This document shows positions 8,572-16,744 of a DNA stretch of 64,000 nucleotides, piece by piece. The stretch covers positions 2,356,001-2,420,000 of the forward strand of contig OZ241384.1 in NCBI GenBank assembly GCA_965200805.1, written 5' to 3'. The translations under genes and the position numbers were made by a program. Source of the DNA: MPNP01 sp026709725. GTDB lineage: Bacteria; Pseudomonadota; Alphaproteobacteria; Rhodobacterales; Rhodobacteraceae. The notes under the pieces were generated by a model. The model saw only the letters and a list, made by a program, of their open reading frames with translations. It was not told the origin of the DNA and ran no database searches. Positions within the stretch are counted from its first letter, which is position 1. Every line of letters starts with the position of its first letter.

Positions 8572-10065
8572 ATGGATCTTCCTGAACTGACACTCGCTGT
8601 GGCCAGAGATGGCTTGCGTCGGCGTGATTTCTCCTCCTGCGAACTGACATCGGCGTATCTTGACCGCATTCAGGCCAGTGGCATGCTGAATGTCTTCTCT
8701 CACACCAACCCTGAAGCCACGCTCGCAGAAGCCAGGCGGGCTGATGCACAACTTGCCGATGCAGATGCTCCGGATATGTGTGGCATTCCCGTAGCAATAA
8801 AGGATCTTTTCTGCGTTGAAGGGATGCCGGCGCAGGCGGCTTCCCGCATCCTTTCCGGGTTTTGCCCTGCGTATGAATCGGGTGTTACCGAGCGTTTGCG
8901 GGCAGCGGGTGCCGTCCTGACCGGAAAGGTGAACATGGATGAGTTTGCCATGGGGTCATCAACAGAACATTCTGCCTTTGGGCCGACTGTAAGTCCATGG
9001 CGGGCGGCTGATACCGATGCCAGACTGACCCCCGGCGGATCGTCCGGCGGCTCAGCAGCTGCGGTGGCGGCAAATTTAAGTCTGGCGGCACTTGGAACTG
9101 ATACCGGGGGCTCCATTCGTCAACCGGCGGGATTCACCGGTATTGTCGGGCTTAAACCCACCTATGGCCGCTGTTCACGGTGGGGAATCATGGCTTTTGC
9201 CTCTTCTCTTGATCAGGCAGGCCCTCTGACCAAGACGGTCCGTGATGCCGCCATCGTCCTGCACTGTATTGCCGGTCATGATGGACGCGACTCAACATCC
9301 GCCCGGCACCCTGTCCCGGCTTACGAATCTGGTCTTGATGCCGGCATAAAGGGCATGACCATTGGTATCCCGCGCGAGTACCGCATTGACGGAATGCCGG
9401 AAGACATTCTCGCAATGTGGGAAGACGGTGCAGCCATGCTTGGTGATGCCGGTGCCCAGCTCGTTGATGTTTCACTCCCGCATACGCGCTATGCCCTGCC
9501 CGCATATTATGTGATCGCGCCCGCCGAAGCCTCATCCAATCTGGCACGCTATGATGGGGTCCGTTATGGCTACCGTTCACCGGAGGGGCGTGATGTCCTC
9601 GAGATGTATAAACATACCCGTGCTGAAGGGTTTGGGCCGGAGGTCAAGCGCCGTGTACTCATTGGCACCTATGTGCTCTCGCAGGGGTTTTACGAGGCCT
9701 ACTATCGGCGTGCCCAGCGCGTCCGGACACTGGTTCGTCGTGATTTTGAGACAGTCTTCGCCGATGGCGTCGATGCGCTGCTGACGCCATCAACGCCAAG
9801 CTCTGCTTTTGCCATCGGTGAGATGGCTGATGAGGACCCGATCAAGATGTATCTGAATGATGTCTTCACGGTCACTGTCAATCTTGCCGGCCTGCCCGGG
9901 ATCTCGGTCCCTGTGACGCTGGATGATCGAAAACTGCCGATCGGCCTGCAGCTGATCGGTCAACCCTGGCAGGAAGATCGCCTGCTCCGGATAGCCTTTG
10001 CCCTGGAAACAGCCGCACAGTTCACCAGCAGGCCTGCTGAATGGTGGCTGGACGGTGCTGCATGA
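8572..10065 (+). CDS. gatA: Aspartyl/glutamyl-tRNA amidotransferase subunit A
   Basis: 497 residues. The amidase-signature core is complete: AIKDLF with Lys77, LTPGGSSGGSAAA with cis-Ser157, and GTDTGGSIRQPA with nucleophile Ser181, forming the Ser-cisSer-Lys triad that releases ammonia from glutamine. GLKPTYGRCSRWGIMAFASS is the usual GatA segment after the triad. The gene ends overlapping the next start by 4 bp. gatB, often the third member, is not in the window and must be elsewhere. Confidence 0.96.
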   Translation: MDLPELTLAVARDGLRRRDFSSCELTSAYLDRIQASGMLNVFSHTNPEATLAEARRADAQLADADAPDMCGIPVAIKDLFCVEGMPAQAASRILSGFCPAYESGVTERLRAAGAVLTGKVNMDEFAMGSSTEHSAFGPTVSPWRAADTDARLTPGGSSGGSAAAVAANLSLAALGTDTGGSIRQPAGFTGIVGLKPTYGRCSRWGIMAFASSLDQAGPLTKTVRDAAIVLHCIAGHDGRDSTSARHPVPAYESGLDAGIKGMTIGIPREYRIDGMPEDILAMWEDGAAMLGDAGAQLVDVSLPHTRYALPAYYVIAPAEASSNLARYDGVRYGYRSPEGRDVLEMYKHTRAEGFGPEVKRRVLIGTYVLSQGFYEAYYRRAQRVRTLVRRDFETVFADGVDALLTPSTPSSAFAIGEMADEDPIKMYLNDVFTVTVNLAGLPGISVPVTLDDRKLPIGLQLIGQPWQEDRLLRIAFALETAAQFTSRPAEWWLDGAA

Positions 10066-10619
10066 TGCGGGCATTGATACCCTGCTTCCTGATCTGGCTC
10101 CTGCACTGCAACCCGGTCATGGGCGAGACATCATCTCCACGGTTGCCCGTGGCCATGCACGATGTGCCCTTTGTGACAATGATCAGCCAGTCATTCCGCT
10201 CAATGGGGCTTCATATGGGTCGCGATCAGGGGTTGACAAGACAGGATCTGCTCGACAGCACCGAGGTTCATGTCGGGAGTGTCTATCATCCCGAAATGCC
10301 CGGTGGCGTCAACATTGCATCCTATGCAATAAGCACGCAGCACCCGGTTGGTGAACAGCGTTATGACCGATCAGCAAGGATTGACAGGCGCGACCGGATC
10401 AAATGTGAAGCGTTTGAGAATATGGACGCCATCCAGCAGATCTTTCTCAATGCCAGCGGACCTGAGATTGACAGGCACGGAATTGATCCGGACGGCGACG
10501 GATATGCCTGCAGCTGGGACCCGACGCCCTATCGTCGCTTCCTGTACGATTCTGTCATGCAGGATGATGAGTCAGTGATGGAGATCATTCTGACCGGGCC
10601 GGGGCACTACGAAGAGTAG
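10062..10619 (+). CDS. Secreted protein with C-terminal excalibur-like calcium-binding motif
   Basis: 185 residues from the ATG at 10062, which overlaps the gatA stop (ATGA) and suggests translational coupling. The N-terminus MMRALIPCFLIWLLHCNPVMG looks like a signal peptide, possibly with a lipid-attachment Cys. Near the C-terminus, IDPDGDGYACSWDPTPYR matches the excalibur motif DxDxDGxxCE closely, though the usual Glu after Cys is Ser here. The central part is not recognised. Excalibur domains bind calcium and are extracytoplasmic. Why one should be coupled to gatCA is unclear. Confidence 0.65.
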   Translation: MMRALIPCFLIWLLHCNPVMGETSSPRLPVAMHDVPFVTMISQSFRSMGLHMGRDQGLTRQDLLDSTEVHVGSVYHPEMPGGVNIASYAISTQHPVGEQRYDRSARIDRRDRIKCEAFENMDAIQQIFLNASGPEIDRHGIDPDGDGYACSWDPTPYRRFLYDSVMQDDESVMEIILTGPGHYEE

Positions 10620-10647
10620 AATATCCCGCTCCGGGGAACATCCCGAT

Positions 10648-11454
10648 TCAACTGATGTCAAGGTGCAGTTTCCCCATCGTTCCAAAATCGACGTCAACCG
10701 TACTGCCAGCCTTGACCGGCATCAGCCGTGTGCAGGATCCGGTCATGATGATATGACCGCTCTCGATCGTGCCATCCCGCCCATTCGTCTCGGCAAGTTT
10801 ATTGGCCAGCCAGGCGACGGAAGCGGCAGGGTTGCCTCCAACTTTCCTGGTGTTGCTCTCCTCGGTTTCACCGTCAACAGTGATGCTGACCGGTGTGTTC
10901 TCAAGATTCACCTCATCGGGTGTGAAGGATCTGTCGCTCAGAATCATCCGGCCAAACAGGACATTATCAGCGACAATATCAGACGCCTTTACCCCCTCAA
11001 AAGTGATCCTTGACCCGACAATTTCTATCGCCGGGCGAATGCAGTCTGTTGCCGCAATGACATCTGAAATTGTAATCCCCGGCCCCATCAGTTCATGATT
11101 GACGATGAATGCCAGTTCAGGTTCGACATGCGGTGCAGAGAGACTGGCCGCCTCAACAGTTTGCCCGGGGCTGAGAATAAATTCGGAAAAAAGATAGCCA
11201 AATTCAGGCTCAAACAGGCCAAGTGCCTTCTGCATGCCCGGTGACATGAAAGCCAGTTTGAACCCCGCCGGCCTTCCCGCATACCGTCCAAGGAGATTGG
11301 CCACCCTCCGACGAATCTCGACCGCCGCTTCATAGTCAATGCCAAAGGTCTCACTCAGCGGTGGTATCCGTTTCTTTTCCTTGACCGCATCATGCAACTG
11401 CATGGCAATGTCATCAAGGACAATTTCCGAGAACCGCTTCCGGGGTGAATTCAT
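10648..11454 (-). CDS. 2-oxopent-4-enoate hydratase-like protein (FAH/MhpD superfamily)
   Basis: 268 residues from the ATG at 11454 (a frame extension to 11502 is less likely). Recognisable parts are GRPAGFKLAFMSPGMQKALG, HVEPELAFIV with the metal-binding Glu pair, DCIRPAIEIVGSRI, and the C-terminal GHIIMTGSCTRLMPVKAGSTVDVDFGTMG. This is the pattern of 2-keto-4-pentenoate hydratase and 2-oxohepta-3-ene-1,7-dioate hydratase, which add water to dienols from meta-cleavage of aromatics. No other aromatic-degradation gene is nearby, so the physiological substrate is open. It is a monocistronic gene on the minus strand. Confidence 0.8.
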   Translation of the reverse strand: MNSPRKRFSEIVLDDIAMQLHDAVKEKKRIPPLSETFGIDYEAAVEIRRRVANLLGRYAGRPAGFKLAFMSPGMQKALGLFEPEFGYLFSEFILSPGQTVEAASLSAPHVEPELAFIVNHELMGPGITISDVIAATDCIRPAIEIVGSRITFEGVKASDIVADNVLFGRMILSDRSFTPDEVNLENTPVSITVDGETEESNTRKVGGNPAASVAWLANKLAETNGRDGTIESGHIIMTGSCTRLMPVKAGSTVDVDFGTMGKLHLDIS

Positions 11455-11582
11455 GGGCCCGTTCCTTTGTCGTGCACAGCCACACCCCACACTATACCAC
11501 ATTCCGATTTCAAGACAAAAATTGTGTCAGGTTCGCACAGGATTTCATTGACGGGGAACATGGGCGCGATTCGGCTCCTGTC

Positions 11583-11602
11583 CTGCCAGGCTTGCCTGGC
11601 AG
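11583..11602. repeat. Perfect hairpin upstream of rnpB
   Basis: CTGCCAGG (11583-11590), loop CTTG, CCTGGCAG (11595-11602): a perfect 8-bp stem. It overlaps the proposed rnpB -35 region. There is no T tract after it, so it is not an obvious terminator. Confidence 0.55.
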
Positions 11603-11620
11603 CCGACCGGCTGCTAATGG
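11592..11620 (+). promoter_or_regulatory. Candidate rnpB promoter
   Basis: TTGCCT (11592-11597), a 17-nt spacer and TAATGG (11615-11620). Initiation 6-8 nt later would fall at the 5' strand of helix P1, which fits the inferred RNA start. Confidence 0.4.
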
Positions 11621-11625
11621 ATTCC

Positions 11626-12013
11626 TTGCGGATGACCGGATGGCTGCACTGCCGCTGGCAGTGAGGAAAGTCCGGACTCCACAGGACAACGGTGCCGGGT
11701 AACACCCGGCCGGGGAAACCCGAGGGACAGCGCCACAGAAAACAAACCGCCACTGAACAGCTGCGGCATGATCGGAGGTAAGGGTGAAACGGTGGTGTAA
11801 GAGACCACCGCATTGGCGGTAACGTCGATGGCACGGCAAGCCCCACCGGGAGCAATGCCAAATAGGGACGGGAGCGGCTCAGGCCAGTAAGGTGTCCTGC
11901 TTACCGCCGTCCGGGTCGGCAGCACGAGCAGCGTGGCAACACGGTGCCCAGATGAATGGCCATCAAGAGCTCGCAAGAGCTTGAACAGAATCCGGCTTAC
12001 AGGTCATCCGCAC
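11626..12013 (+). ncRNA. rnpB: RNase P RNA, bacterial class A
   Basis: The catalytic RNA of RNase P, which removes tRNA 5' leaders. The core signature GAGGAAAGTCCGG stands at 11663-11675. The universally conserved 3' region AATCCGGCTTACAGGTC precedes the end. Helix P1 closes the molecule with a perfect 10-bp pairing of GCGGATGACC (11628-11637) and GGTCATCCGC (12002-12011). The GGTGTAAGAGACCACCGC and CAGAAAACAAACCGCC segments match the conserved core. Ends are set from P1 and are accurate to a few nucleotides. The 3' end is only about 15 nt from the target duplication of element copy 2. Confidence 0.95.
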
Positions 12014-12027
12014 TGACATTGATGCAG

Positions 12028-12035
12028 GACATGCG
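12028..12035. repeat. Left 8-bp flanking direct repeat of element copy 2
   Basis: GACATGCG at 12028-12035 recurs exactly at 12305-12312, just outside the two ends of the element, as expected for a target-site duplication. Confidence 0.6.
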
Positions 12036-12304
12036 GGGTGTGATCACCGTATGGCTGACCCGGAAATCTGCACGTCTCTGATAACAGGTGATCCACCAAA
12101 ATCGCATTGCGCCCCGATCAGCGATCCGGCGATGCATCCGCCCCCTGTCCCGAATGTCTCGCAGCAGCACCGATCCATGCCGCCTCCCGGGCCCGTGCCA
12201 ACCGGCTCCGCCTGGCACGGGCGGCCTGATTCGGCCGAATCGAGCCAGGAACCGGGGATCGTCGGGATATGCCAGTGAAAGTCAGCCATAGGAGAATCAC
12301 TCCC
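12036..12304 (+). mobile_element. MITE-like element, copy 2 (269 bp)
   Basis: Same element as 2328-2616, in the same orientation. Both begin GGGTGTGATC and share the CGTATGGCTGACCCGGAAAT block, the CAGCGATCCGGCGATGCAT block and the central hairpin. The right terminal repeat is more decayed here (AGTCAGCCATAGGAG) than in copy 1. It is flanked by 8-bp direct repeats. It lies between rnpB and rpmG, with its right end 16 nt from the rpmG -35 box. There is no open frame for a transposase. Confidence 0.7.
12191..12222 (+). repeat. Hairpin inside element copy 2
   Basis: GCCCGTGCCA (12191-12200) pairs perfectly with TGGCACGGGC (12213-12222) around loop ACCGGCTCCGCC. Relative to copy 1 both sides of the basal pair have changed, which preserves pairing. 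Confidence 0.7.
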
Positions 12305-12320
12305 GACATGCGCATTTGAA

Positions 12321-12349
12321 TTGACTTTCCGCTGCGCATTGCCTAACTA
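12321..12349 (+). promoter_or_regulatory. Sigma-70 type promoter for rpmG
   Basis: TTGACT (12321-12326), a 17-nt spacer and TAACTA (12344-12349), 36 nt before the GTG start. The -35 box starts 8 nt after the right target duplication of element copy 2, the same distance as at infA. Confidence 0.65.
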
Positions 12350-12385
12350 CACACCAGTGTAAGTGGAATGGATACGGGGTGCGGT

Positions 12386-12553
12386 GTGGCAAAACCAGCA
12401 ACAATCAAGATTCGGCTCAACTCATCGGCTGGAACCGGACACTTCTACGTGACGAAAAAGAATACCCGCAACATGACGGACAAGATGAGCGTCCGAAAGT
12501 ATGACCCGGTCGCACGCAAGCATGTTGAGTACAAAGAGGGCAAGATCAAGTAG
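12386..12553 (+). CDS. rpmG: 50S ribosomal protein L33
   Basis: 55 residues from a GTG start, reading (M)AKPATIKIRLNSSAGTGHFY, then VTKKNTRNM, MSVRKYDP and HVEYKEGKIK, the full alphaproteobacterial L33 without the cysteine ligands of the zinc-binding form. An upstream in-frame ATG at 12368 would add six residues not seen in L33 proteins, so GTG is preferred. It is transcribed alone from the promoter at 12321. Confidence 0.95.
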   Translation: MAKPATIKIRLNSSAGTGHFYVTKKNTRNMTDKMSVRKYDPVARKHVEYKEGKIK

Positions 12554-13658
12554 CCGGGATATGTCTTCAACGGGACACAGTCGCTCCCGATTCTGCATAA
12601 CCCCGCAAGCCGTGAAAGATTTCCGCAAAGTGTGACACTGTCGGAGATTCTTCCCGGCGTTTCCAGGTTCCCATCATGATGCGACGCTCAGGCGCGGATG
12701 AAGCCGGTGCAGTGTCCGGCCATAATCGCGCAGTCTGAGATCATCTGATTGGGCCCTGCAGGCTCCGGATTGGATGGCCTGCGCCCGTCATGATACCCTT
12801 ATGCCACAAGACCGACCCCATACCGTTCCGGCATATCCGGCATTTCTGATCATCCTTGCGTAATCCGATCCCTGCCGGGGCAGGTTTTTGTTGAGTGGTT
12901 GAACCGGCACGGACTCCCCATCAGCGATCAAAACCAGGCAAAACCCCGGTCAATCCCTGAATCGGCACCCGTCGTGGCACCGATTCATGAAAACCCGAAG
13001 TCACCCACCGGGTGCAGCGGTACCAGAGTGGAGTCCGCAGTGTCCCGTTGAAGGGTCCTGGTTCATCCGTCCGTGCGCAGCCGACCAGCGTCAAACCTGG
13101 ATACCATTGCAACGAAATGAGGACCCAGAACCACTCCGTGATCTCTTTCGCCGGGACCGTGCGGCTTCACCCGCCGCTGAACCCGTCCCCTGCCACCGTC
13201 CCGACGAATGCTGTCGTGAATTCTGGTGTCGCGCAGGGAGTCAAAACCACCCGATCATGCGCGGAAACGCGGAGCCACCGGGGTCATGCGGGGCGATTCT
13301 GACGGATGATGTCGCGCTATGATCCGGTCGGCGGAAGAAATATCTGCCGTTACCGGCGCCGATGCGGTCCAGCATCTGCAATTGGCTGCTTCACTCACGT
13401 GAATGCACTTCCAGGGCCCGCACCCGCCTTCGGCACTTCGTCGACATGATCCTTGACAGCACCACTTCCGGCCTGGGGTGCAGCGGCCAGGGGTCAGACC
13501 TGAATCCCGCTTTCCCGTGAAGAAAGGCTCACCATGACTGGAACCCAGTCCGCTGAGGGGCACTTGCAGTGCGGAGTTGCCACAGATAAGAAAACGGGCA
13601 GATAAACGATTGATATGTCCATGCAGAGACCCACTTCCCTACAAAGAGGCACAGATCA
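12554..13658. other. Gene-free interval after rpmG
   Basis: About 1.1 kb without a recognisable gene. Visible structure is limited to a small hairpin with a T run (12871-12889) and a GAATCGG/CCGATTC inverted repeat near 12958-12980. GC content rises towards 13 kb. Short open frames on both strands have no recognisable family pattern. Confidence 0.5.
12871..12889 (+). terminator. Terminator-like hairpin with T run
   Basis: CCTGC, loop CGGG, GCAGG, then five T residues. It is more than 300 nt after rpmG, so it may end an unannotated small transcript rather than rpmG. The stem is short. Confidence 0.35.
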
Positions 13659-14264
13659 ATGACCCTGCCGGCAGCCGCCCTCGCAGACCCGCCTGCAACC
13701 TATCAGGATGTCCTTGCGGCCCCGCCGCACATGGTGGCCGAAGTGCTCGCCGGCACCCTGCATACCATGCCCCGGCCCGCATCCCGTCATGCCCGGGCGA
13801 GTTCCATCATCGGTGGCGAGATCGTCGGGCCCTTCGACCGGGGCCGGGGCGGCCCCGGCGGCTGGTGGATCATCTTTGAGCCCGAACTGCATCTCGGGGA
13901 CGATATCATCGTCCCCGACCTTGCCGGGTGGCGGCGCGGGACGATGCCCGACTATCCCGATGCCCCCTATTTCACCATCGCCCCGGACTGGGTCTGCGAG
14001 GTCCTCTCCCCGTCCACAAGGCGGATCGACCGGTGCGAGAAGCGGGGCATCTATGCCAGGGAGGGGGTGGGGCACCTGTGGTTCGTCGATCCGGACGCCA
14101 GGACCCTCGAGGTGTTCGCGCTGAGCGGGGGACGCTGGGTGCTGCTGGCGACCCTGGCGGGGGACGGGCCCGTCTCGCAGCCCCCCTTTGATGCCATCAC
14201 CTTCCCGCTGGATGCGCTCTGGCCGGAGGGGGCAGGAGGCAGCGGGAAGGCGGAGGCCGGTTGA
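13659..14264 (+). CDS. Uma2/DUF820 family putative endonuclease
   Basis: 201 residues. It has the family order: a short N-terminal helix, VAEVLAGTLHTMPRP (Uma2-like E-x-x-x-G), then the PD-(D/E)XK core with FEPELHLGDDIIVPDLAGW, DWVCEVLSPSTRRIDRCEKR, YAREGVGHLWFVDPDARTLEVFAL. The acidic residues of VPDL and EVLSPST are the expected metal ligands. Uma2 genes are abundant in cyanobacteria and some alphaproteobacteria, often many per genome, with unknown role. The gene is more GC-rich than the housekeeping genes and stands alone at the edge of a GC-rich gene-poor block, suggesting acquisition. Confidence 0.85.
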   Translation: MTLPAAALADPPATYQDVLAAPPHMVAEVLAGTLHTMPRPASRHARASSIIGGEIVGPFDRGRGGPGGWWIIFEPELHLGDDIIVPDLAGWRRGTMPDYPDAPYFTIAPDWVCEVLSPSTRRIDRCEKRGIYAREGVGHLWFVDPDARTLEVFALSGGRWVLLATLAGDGPVSQPPFDAITFPLDALWPEGAGGSGKAEAG

Positions 14265-15394
14265 CCGTCAGGGGGCGGGGGATGGGCACCGGATGATGCA
14301 CAGGGGGAGCGGCGGGTTGTGCCGTGCTGGCGTTGTGCGGGAAAACGACACAAGCGGAATTCAGAACGCCGCAATTCGATCCTGATAGGGTTCCTGGTGG
14401 ATTTCCGGACTGATTAGGGCCCGTTGACACTACCGTGTCGCAATCACCCCGGCCACCCGATCAATGAACGCCGGGACGCTCACCACCGTCCTGCCCGCCC
14501 GCATCGCGCTCCCCCATCCGACAGGCCGGATGGGGTCATGGGCCCACCCGCACCCTATCAATGCACCATCCCTGACCCCGCATCATTCCCCTGCATCCTG
14601 AGTCTCTCCCCTGTCCTGATTTTCGGCACACCCCCGAGGGTCCGAACAGCCTGCCACAGCGTCTCCGCCCCGGGCAGCGGCTGACGCCGCAAAGGATGGA
14701 AGCCCGCCAGACCACCACGACCCTCAATTACGATGGTCTTCTGGCCACGACAGCACTTGACGACCTCGGGGGTGGCGGCAAGGGCGCCCCTCCCTATCGG
14801 GGATTGGGGTCTCCTCGCCCCCATCCATTGACATGTGGGGGATCACCGTCAATGCCGCCCTGCGTCCCCTCGGCCTCTTCATGGCCGGGACTGATGATGG
14901 TTCGGGCGACTTCCGCCAGGGCCGCGGGCAAGGACAGCCGCCCGGGGTGCAGGGGCTGGAGCTGGCCGGGGAGCTGGCCCGTGCCCCATCCCTCCATGAA
15001 GACCTGGGCGGTGTCCAGCGCCGGGTTGTGCTCCCCGACGGCGGCACCGCCGACCTCCGTGCGCATGTCCGCCCCCTCCCCTCCGTCATGATGATGGCCC
15101 CCTGTCATGATGACGGGAGCCCGTGGGCACCCGCACCATCACGCCACAGTGTCATGGAGAGGGGCCGCCCGGGGCGGCCCGCACGGACGCAGGGGGCGGG
15201 CCGCCAGGCGCACCGTGCGCCGCCGGCCCGTGACCCTGCCGCCCCCCGGGGACGTCAGTGCCGATCCCCCGCCCCCTGTGATGATGGATGGGCATGCCCG
15301 CCCCCTGCATGTGAAGACGGTCGGGCCTGCGCGGAGAGCCCGCCCGCCGGTGTCCGCCGCAAGGCGGGCGGTCAGGGCGGGCCCCTGCACCGGA

Positions 15395-15451
15395 TGGGGC
15401 TGATCGGTGGGGGAGACGGGAGCACGGGCCCTGCCGATCCGGGCTGTGCGA
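15395..15451 (+). repeat. Left arm of 57-bp inverted repeat
   Basis: Begins TGGGGCTGATCGGTGGGGGA and matches the reverse complement of 15672-15728 at 50 of 57 positions by my count. The arms are separated by 220 bp. Confidence 0.75.
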
Positions 15452-15671
15452 CCCCCGTCCTGCACCGGTGCGCGCGGCGCTGGCGCCCCTCCGCATCGAT
15501 GGAGCCCCTCCCGGGATGAGAGGAAGGGGGCGCGTCTTCCATGCCCCGGATCGGATCCCCCTGGCAGGGCACCCGCCCCATTGATGGATGCGAGGGAGGG
15601 GGACCGCCATCCGGACCAGGCCGATGATCTCAGGACGGGCTGCGCCGGGGTGCCGTCACCGCCCGTACCCG

Positions 15672-15728
15672 TTGCGCAGTCAAGATCGGCAGGGCCTGTG
15701 CTCCGGTCTCCCCCACCGATCAGCCCCA
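15672..15728 (-). repeat. Right arm of 57-bp inverted repeat
   Basis: Reverse-complement partner of 15395-15451. Weaker similarity appears to continue inward on both sides, suggesting an older inverted duplication of a longer unit. The arm ends 25 bp before the Bax-inhibitor stop codon. Confidence 0.75.
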
Positions 15729-15753
15729 ACCGCCATCATCATTCCGACGACCC

Positions 15754-16470
15754 TTACTCCCTGTTGCCAAAGAGGTGGAGGAGGAAGATAAACATATTCA
15801 GGAAATTGAGATAGAGGCTCAGCGCACCCATGATGGCTGATTTTTCCAGCCATTCGGCATTGCTGTTCCCCGCCATTTGCAGGTAGGTGTTCTTGATATT
15901 TTGCGTGTCATAGGCAGTCAGGCCGGCAAAGATCAGGACACCGAGGATTGAGATTGCAAACATGAGGCCGGGTGACTGCAGAAACAGGTTCACGATGGCT
16001 GCAACAATGATACCCACAACACCCATGATCAGGAATGATCCCCAGCCGCTGAGGTCTTTTCTGGTGGTGTACCCATAGAGGCTGAGACTGGCAAAAGCGA
16101 TGGCTGTGATCAGAAAGATCTGGGCGATCGAAATGCCGGTGTATGCGAGGAAGATGTAGGAGATGGACAGGCCCATCAGTGCCGCAAAGAGCCAGAACAC
16201 GATCTGCGCGGTTCCACTGGACATCCGGTTGATCCGGGCACCCATGGCGAACACCACAACAAGCGGTGCAAACATGACGACCCATTGCAATGGGGTGGTG
16301 TAGATCAGCTCCATCAGGGCTGCATTGCCGGCAGCCAGATACGCGACGATGCCTGTGATCACCATGGCCAGGGACATCAGCCCATAAACACGGTTCATGT
16401 GCGTCCGAAGACCCTCGTCATACATCCTGCTTGCGGCAGAACTGGGTCGTGCGATTCCCATCTGGTTCAT
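15754..16470 (-). CDS. Bax inhibitor-1/YccA family membrane protein
   Basis: 238 residues with about seven transmembrane segments, starting after a short cytoplasmic N-terminus (RMYDEGLRTHMNRVYGLMSLAM). FAGLTAYDTQNIKNTYLQ near the C-terminus is the BI-1 signature with the paired aspartates of the pH/calcium sensor. Members include YccA, which modulates FtsH, and YetJ, a calcium leak channel. The specific role here is inferred only as inner-membrane ion or protease regulation. It is monocistronic and flanked by gene-poor DNA on both sides. Confidence 0.92.
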   Translation of the reverse strand: MNQMGIARPSSAASRMYDEGLRTHMNRVYGLMSLAMVITGIVAYLAAGNAALMELIYTTPLQWVVMFAPLVVVFAMGARINRMSSGTAQIVFWLFAALMGLSISYIFLAYTGISIAQIFLITAIAFASLSLYGYTTRKDLSGWGSFLIMGVVGIIVAAIVNLFLQSPGLMFAISILGVLIFAGLTAYDTQNIKNTYLQMAGNSNAEWLEKSAIMGALSLYLNFLNMFIFLLHLFGNRE

Positions 16471-16744
16471 TACTGCCTCCTCCGGCTATTCACTGTTCCC
16501 CTTTCCGGGTGCTGATGGATAATATTGCCTCGTTGCTAGTGATTTCAAGAGAGAATCACCATGATCGGGTACAAAATTGACCGGTTCCCGGCTTTCTGAT
16601 TTCGGGTGTCAGTCCTGCACTCGCAGTAAATCAAGCCCCTCATCCAGTCTGGCGAGCAGTTTCTCTCCATTTTCCTTGGACCAGGGCAGGGCTTTTCCTG
16701 TTCTGTACATCAGATATCCGACCCGCTGTTCAGGAAGCGACATC

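Larger units (their letters stand above)
14265..15753. other. GC-rich gene-poor block
   Basis: About 1.5 kb of strikingly GC-rich sequence. Open frames exist on both strands, as expected at this composition, but none shows a recognisable domain. A minus-strand frame about 14.8-15.1 kb and a plus-strand frame 14833-15519 are the longest, and neither is convincing. The one clear structure is the 57-bp inverted repeat with arms at 15395-15451 and 15672-15728. Confidence 0.5.

Noticed and set aside
12958..12980. GAATCGG/CCGATTC inverted repeat as a terminator or operator
   Set aside because: Only 7 bp, with no T run and no neighbouring gene end; expected by chance in 64 kb.
14833..15519. A 228-codon open frame on the plus strand in the GC-rich block
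   Set aside because: Open frames on both strands are expected at this GC content; amino-acid content is Gly/Pro/Arg/Ala-rich with no recognisable motif, and part is repeated in the inverted-repeat arm.
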